DNA from: Pedobacter mucosus
Lineage (GTDB): Bacteria > Bacteroidota > Bacteroidia > Sphingobacteriales > Sphingobacteriaceae
DNA: 64,000 bases
NCBI RefSeq assembly: GCF_022200785.1
Contig: NZ_CP087585.1
Location: 1,488,001 to 1,552,000, forward strand
Direction of reading: 5' to 3'
The position numbers were made by a program, and so were the translations under genes. This document shows positions 35,588-45,351 of the stretch, one piece after another (position 1 is the stretch's first letter; each line of letters opens with the position of its first letter). Below the pieces are notes generated by a model. The model was given only the letters and a program-made list of their open reading frames with translations, was not told the DNA's origin and did no database searches.

Positions 35588-37165
35588 ATGAATAATATCA
35601 TCAAATCATTACTTTTAGTATTATTAACAGGCTTTTGCTTATCAGCTAATGCGCAATCTTATTACAATGTTATTAAGTATGGCGCAAAAAATGATAGCAG
35701 CAAATTAGCCACTGAAGCCATTAGAAAGGCAATTGATGCTGCATCTAAAGCCGGAGGTGGTACCGTTTATTTTCCGGCAGGGAAGTATTTAACCGGAGCA
35801 ATTCATTTGAGAAGTAACATCACGATATTTATTGATGCAGGTGCAGAACTTCATTTCAGCGATAATTTCGATGATTATCTTCCTATGGTTAAAAGCCGTT
35901 ACGAAGGTGTAGATGTTACAAGTTTCTCTCCACTTTTTTATGCGTACAAAGTTGAAAATATTGCTATTATTGGTCGTGGAATTATTGATGGCCATGGAAA
36001 AAAATGGTGGGATTTCGTAGAAGGATATAAGGAAGGACAAGCTCGCTCAAAGTGGCAAACTATATTTGAAGGATTAAACAAGGACATTATATTACCTGAT
36101 GATCCTAAGCAAATGAAAAGGGGCTTTCTTCGTCCGCCGTTTATACAACCTATGTTTTGTAAGAATGTATTAATTGATGGAATCACCATTCGAAATTCAC
36201 CTTTCTGGACAGTTAATCCAGAGTTTTGTGAAAATGTAAAAATTCATGCAATTACGATAAACAATCCACATTCGCCCAATACGGATGGAATAAACCCTGA
36301 ATCCTGTAAAAACGTTCACATTTCTGATAGTCACATTAGTGTTGGTGATGATTGCATTACTATTAAATCTGGTAAAGATGAACCGGGTCGGAGAATGGGT
36401 ATTCCTGCAGAAAATTATACCATCACAAATTGTACAATGTTATCTGGTCACGGAGGAGTAGTTATAGGTAGCGAAATGTCGGGTGATGTTAGAAAAATCA
36501 CCATTTCAAACTGTGTATTTGATGGAACCGATCGTGGTATTCGAATTAAAACGGCAAGAGGCAGAGGCGGTATTGTTGAAGAAATTCGTGTAAGCAATAT
36601 TATTATGAAAAATATTAGTCAGCAGGCAATTGTTTTAGATATGCAATATGCAAAGACTGATGCTGCCCCTGTATCAGGACGTACACCTAGATTTAGAAAT
36701 ATACATTTTAGCAACATCACAGGAGAGGTAAACCAAGCGGGATATTTAAATGGTTTGGAGGAAATGCCAATAGAAAATATCACATTTAATGATATTAATA
36801 TGAACGCTAAAACAGGTTTTACCATCAGTAATGCCGATAAAATAGAGTTTCATAATGTGCAGGTAAATACAGAGATTGGACCTTCTTTAACTGCTTTAAA
36901 AGTTAGTAATCTTTTAGTTGATGGGTTTAAAAGTTATAAACCACTTGCAAACGCAGCAGTTATCGATCTTCGAAATACAAGCGATGCTTTTATTTACAAC
37001 TCTTTTCCCATTGCAGGAACAACTACATTTTTGAAGGTTAGCGGCGCAGAAACAAAAAATATTTCTTTAGGGAATAACAATTTTAGAAACGTTAAAAATG
37101 CTGTGATAAAAAGCTTAGAAGTTAAAGATAATTTAGAAGTGATTTCTGGAGATAAAGGCCAATAG
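35588..37165 (+). CDS. GH28 polygalacturonase/exo-galacturonidase, secreted
   Basis: 525 residues. Signal peptide ends at ANAQ (residue 22), then a right-handed beta-helix with all four GH28 signatures: NTDGI (Asn231-Asp233), GDDC (Asp254-Asp255), GHG (His288) and RIK (Arg319-Lys321). GH28 hydrolyses alpha-linked galacturonic acid in pectin, by inversion with the three Asp residues. The insertion near WWDFVEGYKEG and length are typical of Bacteroidota exo-acting enzymes. It ends 5 bases before the GH95 gene. Confidence 0.94.
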   Translation: MNNIIKSLLLVLLTGFCLSANAQSYYNVIKYGAKNDSSKLATEAIRKAIDAASKAGGGTVYFPAGKYLTGAIHLRSNITIFIDAGAELHFSDNFDDYLPMVKSRYEGVDVTSFSPLFYAYKVENIAIIGRGIIDGHGKKWWDFVEGYKEGQARSKWQTIFEGLNKDIILPDDPKQMKRGFLRPPFIQPMFCKNVLIDGITIRNSPFWTVNPEFCENVKIHAITINNPHSPNTDGINPESCKNVHISDSHISVGDDCITIKSGKDEPGRRMGIPAENYTITNCTMLSGHGGVVIGSEMSGDVRKITISNCVFDGTDRGIRIKTARGRGGIVEEIRVSNIIMKNISQQAIVLDMQYAKTDAAPVSGRTPRFRNIHFSNITGEVNQAGYLNGLEEMPIENITFNDINMNAKTGFTISNADKIEFHNVQVNTEIGPSLTALKVSNLLVDGFKSYKPLANAAVIDLRNTSDAFIYNSFPIAGTTTFLKVSGAETKNISLGNNNFRNVKNAVIKSLEVKDNLEVISGDKGQ

Positions 37166-37170
37166 ATAAT

Positions 37171-39996
37171 ATGAATTGTAAATTACTTTTAAAGTTTATT
37201 GTACTTTTTAGCTTGGTCCAAATTTTTTATGAAACGGGCTTTGCTCAAGGAAACAATCAAACACTTTGGTATAATAAACCGGCAGAAAAATGGACTGATG
37301 CGTTACCTATTGGCAATGGTAGAATTGGCGCAATGGTTTTTGCAGGAGTTGAAACTGATCATATACAGTTTAATGAAGAAACACTTTGGACTGGAAAGCC
37401 CCGGAATTATGATAAAAAAGGCGCATCAAAATACCTTCCAGAAATAAGGAAATTGCTTTTTGAAGGAAAGCAAAAGGCCGCTGAAGACTTGGCGCAAAAG
37501 GAATTTATGGGCTTGCAAAGCGAACCTGGAGATCGAGCTGAATGGGTTAAACAGATAAAATCTGGAAAAGGAATTAGTGGTAATCCTGCATTAAAAAGTT
37601 ATGACGATAAGCTTTGGAAAACCATTCAGATTCCGAATTACGAAGGTTGGGAAACTTCTGGGTTGGCAAATTTAGATGGCGCTGTATGGCTTAGAACTAC
37701 TTTTGAAGTTGGAGATAATTTATTAAACAAAGACTTGGTTCTTGATTTAAATCGAATTCGTGATCAGGATTTTACTTATATAAATGGAACCTTGGTTGGC
37801 AATACAGATAATCCAGACCCAAGAAAATATACAATTCCAGCAAAGCTGATAAAAAAGGGAACTAACTATATTGCTATTCAGGTAATAAATTATTATGATA
37901 AAGGCGGTTTAGCTGGTTATAAAGATGTGCGTAAAAAGATCGGAATTTATCCCGTAGGGTTAGATGTAGAGCATGGGATTTCTTTGGTGAAAACTTGGAA
38001 ATATAAAATTCAAGATCAAAATCCACCAGCCGTTGCGCAGTATCAAGCAAGCTATCAACCTTTTGGCGATTTAAACCTAACATTTAACCATAAAATAGCA
38101 ACGGTAAGCAACTACAAGCGCTCACTCAACTTGCAAACAGCTATTTCAACAACAACTTATACTTTCAATGGCACCAATTTCCAACGCGAATACTTTGTTA
38201 GTCAACCCAATCAGGCTGCCATTATTCACCTCACGGCTAATAAAAAAGGCGTCATTACGTTTAATGCAGCACTTTCAAGTGTTCATCAAAAATCAAATGT
38301 TAAAGTTTTAAATAGTAATACCGTTGTATTATTAGTAGCAGTGAAAGATGGCACTTTAAAAGGGGAAAGCAGATTAACAGCAATTATAAAAGGCGGGGTT
38401 AGTAAAATAACTGCTGGAAAAATAGCTGTTAAAAATGCCGATGAAGTGACTTTGTACTTAACAGCTGGAACAAATTTTATAAGTGCTGATGATGTAAGTG
38501 GTAACCCGGCTTCTGAAAATATTAAGGCATTGTTATCTTTAAAAGGTAAATCATATTCTGAATTAAAGCAAAATCACATTAAAGAATATGAGCATTATTA
38601 CAATACGTTTGGTGTAAACTTCGGAAAATCAACCAATGAAAACCTACCAACTAATGAAAGGTTAGCTGCTTTTGCTACTGGAAATGATCCTGCTTTTGCC
38701 GCTTTATATATGCAATATGGAAGGTATTTATTAATATCGAGCTCTAGGCCAGGTACACAAGCGGCAAATTTGCAAGGCATCTGGAACGATTTGCTTACGC
38801 CGCCCTGGGGCAGTAAATACACGACTAATATTAATTTGGAAATGAATTATTGGCCGACAGAAATCTTGAACCTTGCAGAATTAAATGAGCCATTATTTAG
38901 CAAAATAAAAGGCTTATCACGCAAAGGATCGCAGACGGCAAAAGAATATTATAATGCTAAAGGCTGGGTTTTACATCACAATACTGACATTTGGAATGGT
39001 ACAGCGCCGATTAACGCCTCAAATCACGGCATCTGGGTTTCTGGTGGCGGTTGGCTAAGTCAGCATTTATGGGAACATTACCTTTATAGTCGAGACGAAG
39101 ATTTTTTAAAAACCGAAGCTTATCCCTCGATGAAGATGGCTGCTGAATTTTTTGTAGACTTCTTAATTAGAGATCCAAAAACGGGCTGGTTAATTAGTAC
39201 CCCTTCAAATTCTCCAGAGAATGGTGGTTTAGTTGCTGGGCCAACAATGGATCACCAAATCATCAGAACCCTTTTTAGAAATTGTATTTCAGCATCTAAA
39301 ATTTTAAATATTGATGCAAATTTTCGAGCTGTTTTAGAAGAAAAAGAAAAGCAAATTGCGCCGAATCAAATTGGTAAATATGGACAATTACAGGAGTGGT
39401 TGGAGGATAAAGATGATACCACCAACAAACACCGCCATGTATCACATTTATGGGGCGTTTTTCCTGGTGATGACATAACTTGGGAAACAGATTCGAAAAT
39501 AATGAAGGCTGCAAAACAATCTTTAATTTACAGAGGTGACGATGCAACAGGTTGGAGTTTAGCTTGGAAAATTAATTTCTGGGCAAGGTTTAAAGATGGC
39601 GACCATGCGATGAAATTGGTGAAAATGTTGTTGAAACCAGCAGATGGAGGGGCAGGATCTTATGTTAATTTATTTGATGCACATCCTCCTTTTCAAATAG
39701 ATGGAAATTTTGGAGGCGCCGCAGGTATTGCAGAAATGATTGTTCAAAGTCATCAAGGGTATATTGAATTATTGCCTGCGTTGCCAACAGCTTTATCTTT
39801 TGGCGAAGTAAAAGGCTTACTTGTAAGAGGCGGTTTCGAACTTAATTTGAAATGGAGCAGTGGTAAACTTATAAGCGTGGAGATAAAGTCAAAAGCAGGA
39901 GAAAGGTGCAAAGTTCGTTACCAAAACAATAATATAGATTTCGAAACAAAGGCTGGCAGTACATATAAATTAGATGGGAACTTAAATCAATTATGA
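37171..39996 (+). CDS. GH95 enzyme (alpha-L-galactosidase/alpha-L-fucosidase) with inserted jelly-roll domain
   Basis: 941 residues; GH95 proteins are usually about 780-800. Signal peptide ends near GFAQ. The N-terminal GH95 domain begins LWYNKPAEKWTDALPIGNGR. An extra segment of about 150 residues (about 115-270: WKTIQIPNYEGWETSGL, DGAVWLRTTFEV, GTNYIAIQVINYY) looks like the GH2-type jelly roll seen in some sialate O-acetylesterases. Catalytic residues match Bifidobacterium AfcA: Asn553, Asn555, Glu683, Asp844. Thr551 stands where the fucosidase has His419, which points to L-galactosidase activity. Overlaps the next start (ATGA). Confidence 0.88.
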   Translation: MNCKLLLKFIVLFSLVQIFYETGFAQGNNQTLWYNKPAEKWTDALPIGNGRIGAMVFAGVETDHIQFNEETLWTGKPRNYDKKGASKYLPEIRKLLFEGKQKAAEDLAQKEFMGLQSEPGDRAEWVKQIKSGKGISGNPALKSYDDKLWKTIQIPNYEGWETSGLANLDGAVWLRTTFEVGDNLLNKDLVLDLNRIRDQDFTYINGTLVGNTDNPDPRKYTIPAKLIKKGTNYIAIQVINYYDKGGLAGYKDVRKKIGIYPVGLDVEHGISLVKTWKYKIQDQNPPAVAQYQASYQPFGDLNLTFNHKIATVSNYKRSLNLQTAISTTTYTFNGTNFQREYFVSQPNQAAIIHLTANKKGVITFNAALSSVHQKSNVKVLNSNTVVLLVAVKDGTLKGESRLTAIIKGGVSKITAGKIAVKNADEVTLYLTAGTNFISADDVSGNPASENIKALLSLKGKSYSELKQNHIKEYEHYYNTFGVNFGKSTNENLPTNERLAAFATGNDPAFAALYMQYGRYLLISSSRPGTQAANLQGIWNDLLTPPWGSKYTTNINLEMNYWPTEILNLAELNEPLFSKIKGLSRKGSQTAKEYYNAKGWVLHHNTDIWNGTAPINASNHGIWVSGGGWLSQHLWEHYLYSRDEDFLKTEAYPSMKMAAEFFVDFLIRDPKTGWLISTPSNSPENGGLVAGPTMDHQIIRTLFRNCISASKILNIDANFRAVLEEKEKQIAPNQIGKYGQLQEWLEDKDDTTNKHRHVSHLWGVFPGDDITWETDSKIMKAAKQSLIYRGDDATGWSLAWKINFWARFKDGDHAMKLVKMLLKPADGGAGSYVNLFDAHPPFQIDGNFGGAAGIAEMIVQSHQGYIELLPALPTALSFGEVKGLLVRGGFELNLKWSSGKLISVEIKSKAGERCKVRYQNNNIDFETKAGSTYKLDGNLNQL

Positions 39997-42900
39997 AGAA
40001 GTTTATAGCCTGCTTTGCAATTATGTTTTTGTTGATTTCCATGATAAAGGTTTCAGCGCAAAATGCTTTTCGTAAAGATATTTCCCTAAATGCAAATTGG
40101 CAAAGTACAGTTGACGAAAAAAATATGGCTGCTCACGATGGTTTTCAGTCAATTAAATACAACACTAAAGCTTGGAAAGATGTAAATGTTCCTCATAATT
40201 GGGATCAATATGAAGGTTATCAAAGGAAACTTCATGGCAATAAACATGGCTATGCATGGTACCGAAAAACTTTTAAAGTAAGCGAAACCCTCAAGGGAAA
40301 GCGATTTTTTCTGTATTTTGAAGGTGTTGGATCTTATGCTACAGTCTGGTTAAACGGTAAAAAAATAGGTTATCATGCTGGTGGAAGAACAACTTTTACC
40401 TTAGATGTAACTTCAAACATCAACCTTGATAATCAGCAGAATATTTTAGCGGTTCGGGCAGATCACCCTGCAAATATTCAGGATCTGCCTTGGGTTGATG
40501 GAGGAGATTCTCCAGAACGTGGATTCTCGGAAGGCTCGCAACCTATGGGAATTTTTCGCCCTGTTCACTTAATTGTAACAAGCGATATTCGTGTTGAGCC
40601 ATTTGGTATTCACATTTGGAATGACAACAAAATTTCAGAAAAATCTGCAATTCTTAACCTGGAAACTACGCTAAAAAATTATAGTATCACAAAAAAATCA
40701 ATTACCATTCTAAATGAATTAATTGATGATCAAGGAAATGTTGTTACGAACATTAAACAATCTCTAGCCTTACTTTCAGGTAAAGAAATCACAATTTCTC
40801 AACAGACAAAAGAAATAAAAAACCCGAAACTTTGGTCGCTCGAAAACCCATATCTCTACATTTTAAAAACTTCAATTTTTGAAAATGGGAAGCTGAAAGA
40901 TGAGGTTAAAACGCCTTATGGTATTCGTTGGATTAGCTGGCCTATTGGCAATCAGGCAAATCAAAAGCAGTTTTTTCTTAACGGAAAGCCTGTTTTTATA
41001 AATGGTATTGCAGAATATGAACATTTAATTGGTCAAAGTCATGCTTTTACAAATGAGCAAATTAAGTCTCGTGTAATGCAAATAAAGGCTGCTGGATTTA
41101 ACGCTTTTCGAGATGCTCATCAACCTCATAATTTACTTTATTCAAATTATTGGGACCAGGAAGGTCTACTTTGCTGGACACAAATGGCGGCACACATTTG
41201 GTATGATACCCCAGTTTTTAGAAAGAATTTTAAAAATTTATTAACCGATTGGGTAAAAGAAAGACGTAACAGTCCGGCGGTGGTTTTATGGGGACTAGAA
41301 AATGAAAGTACCTTGCCTGAAGACTTTGCTCGGGAGTGTGCTGATTTGATTCGAAGTTTGGACCCAACTGCATCTTCCCAGCGAAAAATTACGACCTGCA
41401 ATGGTGGTAAAGGAACCGATTGGGATGTTCCGCAAAACTGGACTGGAACCTATGGTGGGAACCCTGCAACCTATGGAGAAGATTTGAAACGACAGGTTTT
41501 GGTTGGGGAATATGGCGCTTGGCGAACACTTGATTTGCATAATGTTGATGCCAATGGAAAAGGCTATACTGAAAACCTCATGACAGATTTAATGGAAACA
41601 AAAGTTCGATTGGGGGATTCTGTTAAAAACGAAACTGCTGGTCATTTCTTTTGGTTATACAGCTCTCATGATAATCCTGGAAGGGTTCAGGGTGGAGAAG
41701 GGTTACGTGATATTGATCGAGTAGGACCGATAAATTATAAAGGAATGTTTACGCCTTGGGAAGAACCTACAGATGTTTTTTACATGTTCAGGGCAAATTA
41801 TGCTTCTCAAAAAACCGATCCAATGGTTTATATTGTTTCGCATACCTGGCCAAACCGCTGGTCGAAACCTGGTATTAAAGACAGCATTGTTGTCTATTCA
41901 AATTGTGATGAAGTGGAATTATTTAATGATGTTGGAGGTAAGTCATTAGGTAAATTGAAACGTGGTAAAATTGGAACTCATTTTCAGTGGAATAAGCCTG
42001 ATATTCAATTTAATGTGCTTTATGCCATTGGTTACGTAGCAGGAAAATCAGTTTCAAAAGATTATATCGTGCTTAACAATCTTCCTGAATCGCCAAATTT
42101 TAAACAATTATATGTTGATGCTTTTGAGCTACTTAAGCCTGTAAATAACTATCATTATATATATAGGTTAAATTGTGGTGGACCAGATTATGTTGATAAA
42201 AACGGTTCTAAGTGGTCGTCGGATCGAAATTTGACCAGTAATGATCGTTTTGGCTCAACTTCTTGGACTGCTAATTTTAAAGGCATTCCATCATTCTTTG
42301 CAAGTCAACGCCGTACTTTTGATCCCATTAAAGGAAGTTCAGATTGGAAACTTTTTCAGGATTTTAGATATGGAAGAGACCAGCTAAAATTTCATTTTCC
42401 ATTACCTGATGGCGAATATTTAGTTGAGTTATATTTTATTGAACCCTGGTTAGGCACTGGCCGAGGAATGAAAGCTGAAGGAATGCGATTATTTGATGTG
42501 GCTTTCAATGGCAAAACGGTTTTGAAGGATCTTGACATTTGGAAGGAGATGAAGCATGATGTTGCGATGAAAAAAACTATTAAGACAACTGTAAAAGGTG
42601 GAAGTTTAAATATTTCTTTTCCCGAGATAAAATCGGGTCAAGCTGTGATTTCGGCGATCGCTATTGCAAGTTTAAATGCAAATATTAAAGCGGCAAAAGC
42701 TAGTAATTCAATAATTGAAGAGACAACGGATTTAAAAATTTCAAGTTGGATGGATATTGGCAACAAGCAATACATTGAAGATAAAATTGAGTTTACTTCA
42801 TTGCCATCAAATCTATTTGGAGCGGAATGGATTGCAATTTCCAGTAAAAAACCTAAGGAAATAAAATTTAAAGTTAGTGATACTGCAGATGTGTTTGTTG

Positions 42901-43493
42901 CGATTAAAGAGAAATCTGTAAACACTTTAAAATGGCTGGAATCTTTCGAGGATACAAAAACACAGCTTGAAAATAGTGATGCCGAAAAGTTTAATATCTA
43001 CCGAAAAAGGTATATTAAAGGTGCAACCGTGATTTTAGGAAAAGAAGTGGCAACCATTGCTGTTATTCCACCTAGTAACTTACAACCCGCATATGATTTG
43101 AAAACAACTACAACTTACAAAGCTATTGACGCAAAATTGCTCGGTAAAAATATAGTGAAAGAAGATTTTTTAGGTAAACAACGAGTTGCCTTTAAAGAAA
43201 ATGATGAAGCTGTATTAGAATGGTCAATTCAAGTTGGTGTGGCAGATACTTATTCATTAACCATAAAATATCATAATCCTTTCGAACGAATTTTAACAGG
43301 AAAATTAGAGTTTCTATCTGCTGATGGAACCTTAATGAAAACTGAAAAAGTAGAATTTGCACCTACAAAAGAGGGCAAATGGAATTATTTAAGTTCGAGC
43401 TCTGGTAGTATGATAAATGCTGGAAGTTATAAAGTTCGAATTACCGCAACAGATACCAAAGGATTAATAATTGACGGATTGGATGTGCAATAA
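39993..43493 (+). CDS. GH2 glycosidase with malectin domain, secreted
   Basis: 1166 residues. Signal peptide ends near VSAQ. Domains: sugar-binding jelly roll (about 25-190, RKTFKVSETLKGKRFFLYFEG represented by LKGKRFFLYFEGVG), immunoglobulin-like domain, TIM barrel with acid/base Glu438 in GLENES and nucleophile Glu506 in VGEYGAW. A malectin-like domain begins near YRLNCGGPDY (about 725) and extends to about 890; about 270 residues of unassigned beta-rich sequence follow. GH2 activities include beta-galactosidase, beta-glucuronidase and alpha-L-arabinopyranosidase. Start overlaps the GH95 stop. In an RG-II reading it could be the beta-glucuronidase. Confidence 0.9.
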   Translation: MKKFIACFAIMFLLISMIKVSAQNAFRKDISLNANWQSTVDEKNMAAHDGFQSIKYNTKAWKDVNVPHNWDQYEGYQRKLHGNKHGYAWYRKTFKVSETLKGKRFFLYFEGVGSYATVWLNGKKIGYHAGGRTTFTLDVTSNINLDNQQNILAVRADHPANIQDLPWVDGGDSPERGFSEGSQPMGIFRPVHLIVTSDIRVEPFGIHIWNDNKISEKSAILNLETTLKNYSITKKSITILNELIDDQGNVVTNIKQSLALLSGKEITISQQTKEIKNPKLWSLENPYLYILKTSIFENGKLKDEVKTPYGIRWISWPIGNQANQKQFFLNGKPVFINGIAEYEHLIGQSHAFTNEQIKSRVMQIKAAGFNAFRDAHQPHNLLYSNYWDQEGLLCWTQMAAHIWYDTPVFRKNFKNLLTDWVKERRNSPAVVLWGLENESTLPEDFARECADLIRSLDPTASSQRKITTCNGGKGTDWDVPQNWTGTYGGNPATYGEDLKRQVLVGEYGAWRTLDLHNVDANGKGYTENLMTDLMETKVRLGDSVKNETAGHFFWLYSSHDNPGRVQGGEGLRDIDRVGPINYKGMFTPWEEPTDVFYMFRANYASQKTDPMVYIVSHTWPNRWSKPGIKDSIVVYSNCDEVELFNDVGGKSLGKLKRGKIGTHFQWNKPDIQFNVLYAIGYVAGKSVSKDYIVLNNLPESPNFKQLYVDAFELLKPVNNYHYIYRLNCGGPDYVDKNGSKWSSDRNLTSNDRFGSTSWTANFKGIPSFFASQRRTFDPIKGSSDWKLFQDFRYGRDQLKFHFPLPDGEYLVELYFIEPWLGTGRGMKAEGMRLFDVAFNGKTVLKDLDIWKEMKHDVAMKKTIKTTVKGGSLNISFPEIKSGQAVISAIAIASLNANIKAAKASNSIIEETTDLKISSWMDIGNKQYIEDKIEFTSLPSNLFGAEWIAISSKKPKEIKFKVSDTADVFVAIKEKSVNTLKWLESFEDTKTQLENSDAEKFNIYRKRYIKGATVILGKEVATIAVIPPSNLQPAYDLKTTTTYKAIDAKLLGKNIVKEDFLGKQRVAFKENDEAVLEWSIQVGVADTYSLTIKYHNPFERILTGKLEFLSADGTLMKTEKVEFAPTKEGKWNYLSSSSGSMINAGSYKVRITATDTKGLIIDGLDVQ

Positions 43494-43517
43494 TAGGTCT
43501 TCAATTTTTAAAAAAAA

Positions 43518-43547
43518 GGTCGTCATCCTGAATTTAGCTCAGAATCT
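43518..43547 (+). repeat. Degenerate TCGTCAnnCTGAATTT repeat unit
   Basis: GGTCGTCATCCTGAATTTAGCTCAGAATCT, longer than needed, is represented by TCGTCATCCTGAATTT and CTCAGAATCT. It matches the paired unit at 63853-63920 in order and spacing. One arm has decayed (CCTGA versus TCAGA). It sits between the GH2 and symporter genes. Confidence 0.6.
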
Positions 43548-43695
43548 AACTGTACTAAATTAAGCGTGGTAGATGCTAAAACGAATTCGCCATATTAAAA
43601 GGGCTCCAAACATCTAAAAGCGCTTAAAGATAATATGCTATAGTATGTAGCCAAAATCTTATATAAATAACAAAAATTAGTCATGCATATTTGTT

Positions 43696-43705
43696 TTAAC
43701 CAAAT
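43696..43705 (+). promoter_or_regulatory. TTAACCAAAT element before SSS symporter
   Basis: Exact copy, 21 bases before the start. A CATATTTG box (7 of 8 to TAnnTTTG) ends three bases upstream at 43693. Confidence 0.45.
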
Positions 43706-43726
43706 TAGTAAACGAGCCAACAATTA

Positions 43727-45289
43727 ATGAAAGGTCTTCCTATAATCGATCTTGCGATAATCTTCATTTATCTTGTTGGAATGATATTAGTTGGTGTTTA
43801 TTTTTCTAGAAAAAATAAAAATTCAGAACAATTTACGAAAGCTTCAGGGCTGATTCCTGGCTGGGCGATAGGATTATCAATTTATGCAACTTTTTTAAGT
43901 AGTAACACATTTCTAGGAGTTCCTGGTAAAGCTTTTGGTGGAAACTGGAATGCATTCGTTTTTAGTATTTCTATGCCTTTAGCTGCATGGATTGCTTCAA
44001 AATATTTTGTTCCATTTTATAGAAATACAGGAGAAATATCTGCCTATACCCATTTAGAAAATCGATTTGGTGCTTGGGCGAGAGTATATGCTGTGATCTG
44101 TTTTCTGCTTACACAGTTAGCAAGAATGGGATCAATTTTTTTTGGTATAGCCTTAAGTTTGCAAGCTTTAACAGGTTATTCCATGCAGATGATTATGATT
44201 GTAATGGGAATCTGCATCATCATTTATACGGTTTTAGGAGGAATTGAGGCCGTTATTTGGACAGAAGTAGTGCAAGCAGTTGTGAAAACATTGGGCGCTT
44301 TACTTATTCTTTATTTAATTATAACAAATATGCCTGGTGGCGTTTCAAAAATTGTTGAAATAGGTAAATCTGCAAATAAATTTAGCCTTGGGAGTTTAAA
44401 ATTCGACTTTGCCAATTCTTCATTTTGGGTCGTTTTATTATATGGATTTTTTATCAATTTAAACAACTTTGGCATGGATCAAAACTACATTCAGCGTTAC
44501 CATACAGCATCATCAAATGCAGCTGCATCAAAGTCAATTTGGCTATGTGTTTGGTTATATGTTCCGGCCTCGTTATTGTTTTTTATTATAGGATCTTGCT
44601 TATATGCGTTTTATAATGTTCATCCTGAATTAGTAGAAGTCATAAAGCACCAAGTTGCTATTGAGCGGTTGCCCATCCATTCATCAGCAACTAAAATTTT
44701 AGAAGTTCAAAATGCATTGCAACCATCAGATTATGGCGACAAAATTATGCCACACTTTATGGTAACTAAAATTCCAATTGGTTTAGTTGGATTAATTGTT
44801 TCGGCAATTTTATCAGCAGCTATGAGTACCATTAGTTCAGGCATGAATGCGTCGGCAACTGTATTTTCGGTTGATATTTATAAGCGATATTTTAAACCAA
44901 ATGTTACTGATAAACAAAATTTATCGCTTTTGCATGTGGCTACAATTGGTTTTGGTTTATTAGGAATGATTGCTGGTATCGCCATGATTGGTGTAAAAAG
45001 TATTTTAGACGTTTGGTGGGAATTATCTGGCATTTTTGCAGCTGGAATGCTGGGGTTATTTCTATTAGGAATTATAAGTAAAAAAACTAAAAATCATGAA
45101 GCAATTATTGCCACCATGATTGGGATCGCAGTTATAATTTGGTTGACTTTGTCTGCACTTCTGCCTTCAGAATATGAAATGTTTAGAAATCCTTTGCATA
45201 AAAATATGACTATCGTTATCGGAACGCTAACCATATTTTTAATGGGTATAACGCTAACAAAATTTAAAAATAGAAAGCTGACAAGTTGA
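43727..45289 (+). CDS. Sodium:solute symporter (SSS family)
   Basis: 520 residues with about 13 membrane helices, starting LAIIFIYLVGMILVGVYF. SSS family motifs: GWAIGLSIYATFLSSNTFLG represented by LSIYATFLSSNTFLG, LGGIEAVIWTEVVQA, AAMSTISSGMNASATVFSVDIY represented by MSTISSGMNASATVFS. Members import sugars, sialic acid or uronates with Na+. It starts a new transcription unit with the aldolase gene 62 bases downstream, suggesting uptake of the sugar acid that the aldolase cleaves. Substrate not readable from sequence. Confidence 0.9.
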   Translation: MKGLPIIDLAIIFIYLVGMILVGVYFSRKNKNSEQFTKASGLIPGWAIGLSIYATFLSSNTFLGVPGKAFGGNWNAFVFSISMPLAAWIASKYFVPFYRNTGEISAYTHLENRFGAWARVYAVICFLLTQLARMGSIFFGIALSLQALTGYSMQMIMIVMGICIIIYTVLGGIEAVIWTEVVQAVVKTLGALLILYLIITNMPGGVSKIVEIGKSANKFSLGSLKFDFANSSFWVVLLYGFFINLNNFGMDQNYIQRYHTASSNAAASKSIWLCVWLYVPASLLFFIIGSCLYAFYNVHPELVEVIKHQVAIERLPIHSSATKILEVQNALQPSDYGDKIMPHFMVTKIPIGLVGLIVSAILSAAMSTISSGMNASATVFSVDIYKRYFKPNVTDKQNLSLLHVATIGFGLLGMIAGIAMIGVKSILDVWWELSGIFAAGMLGLFLLGIISKKTKNHEAIIATMIGIAVIIWLTLSALLPSEYEMFRNPLHKNMTIVIGTLTIFLMGITLTKFKNRKLTS

Positions 45290-45351
45290 ATTCCAGCATA
45301 AATTAAACTTCTCCAAAAAAAAATTAAACCATTATTATTACAACTATTAAA

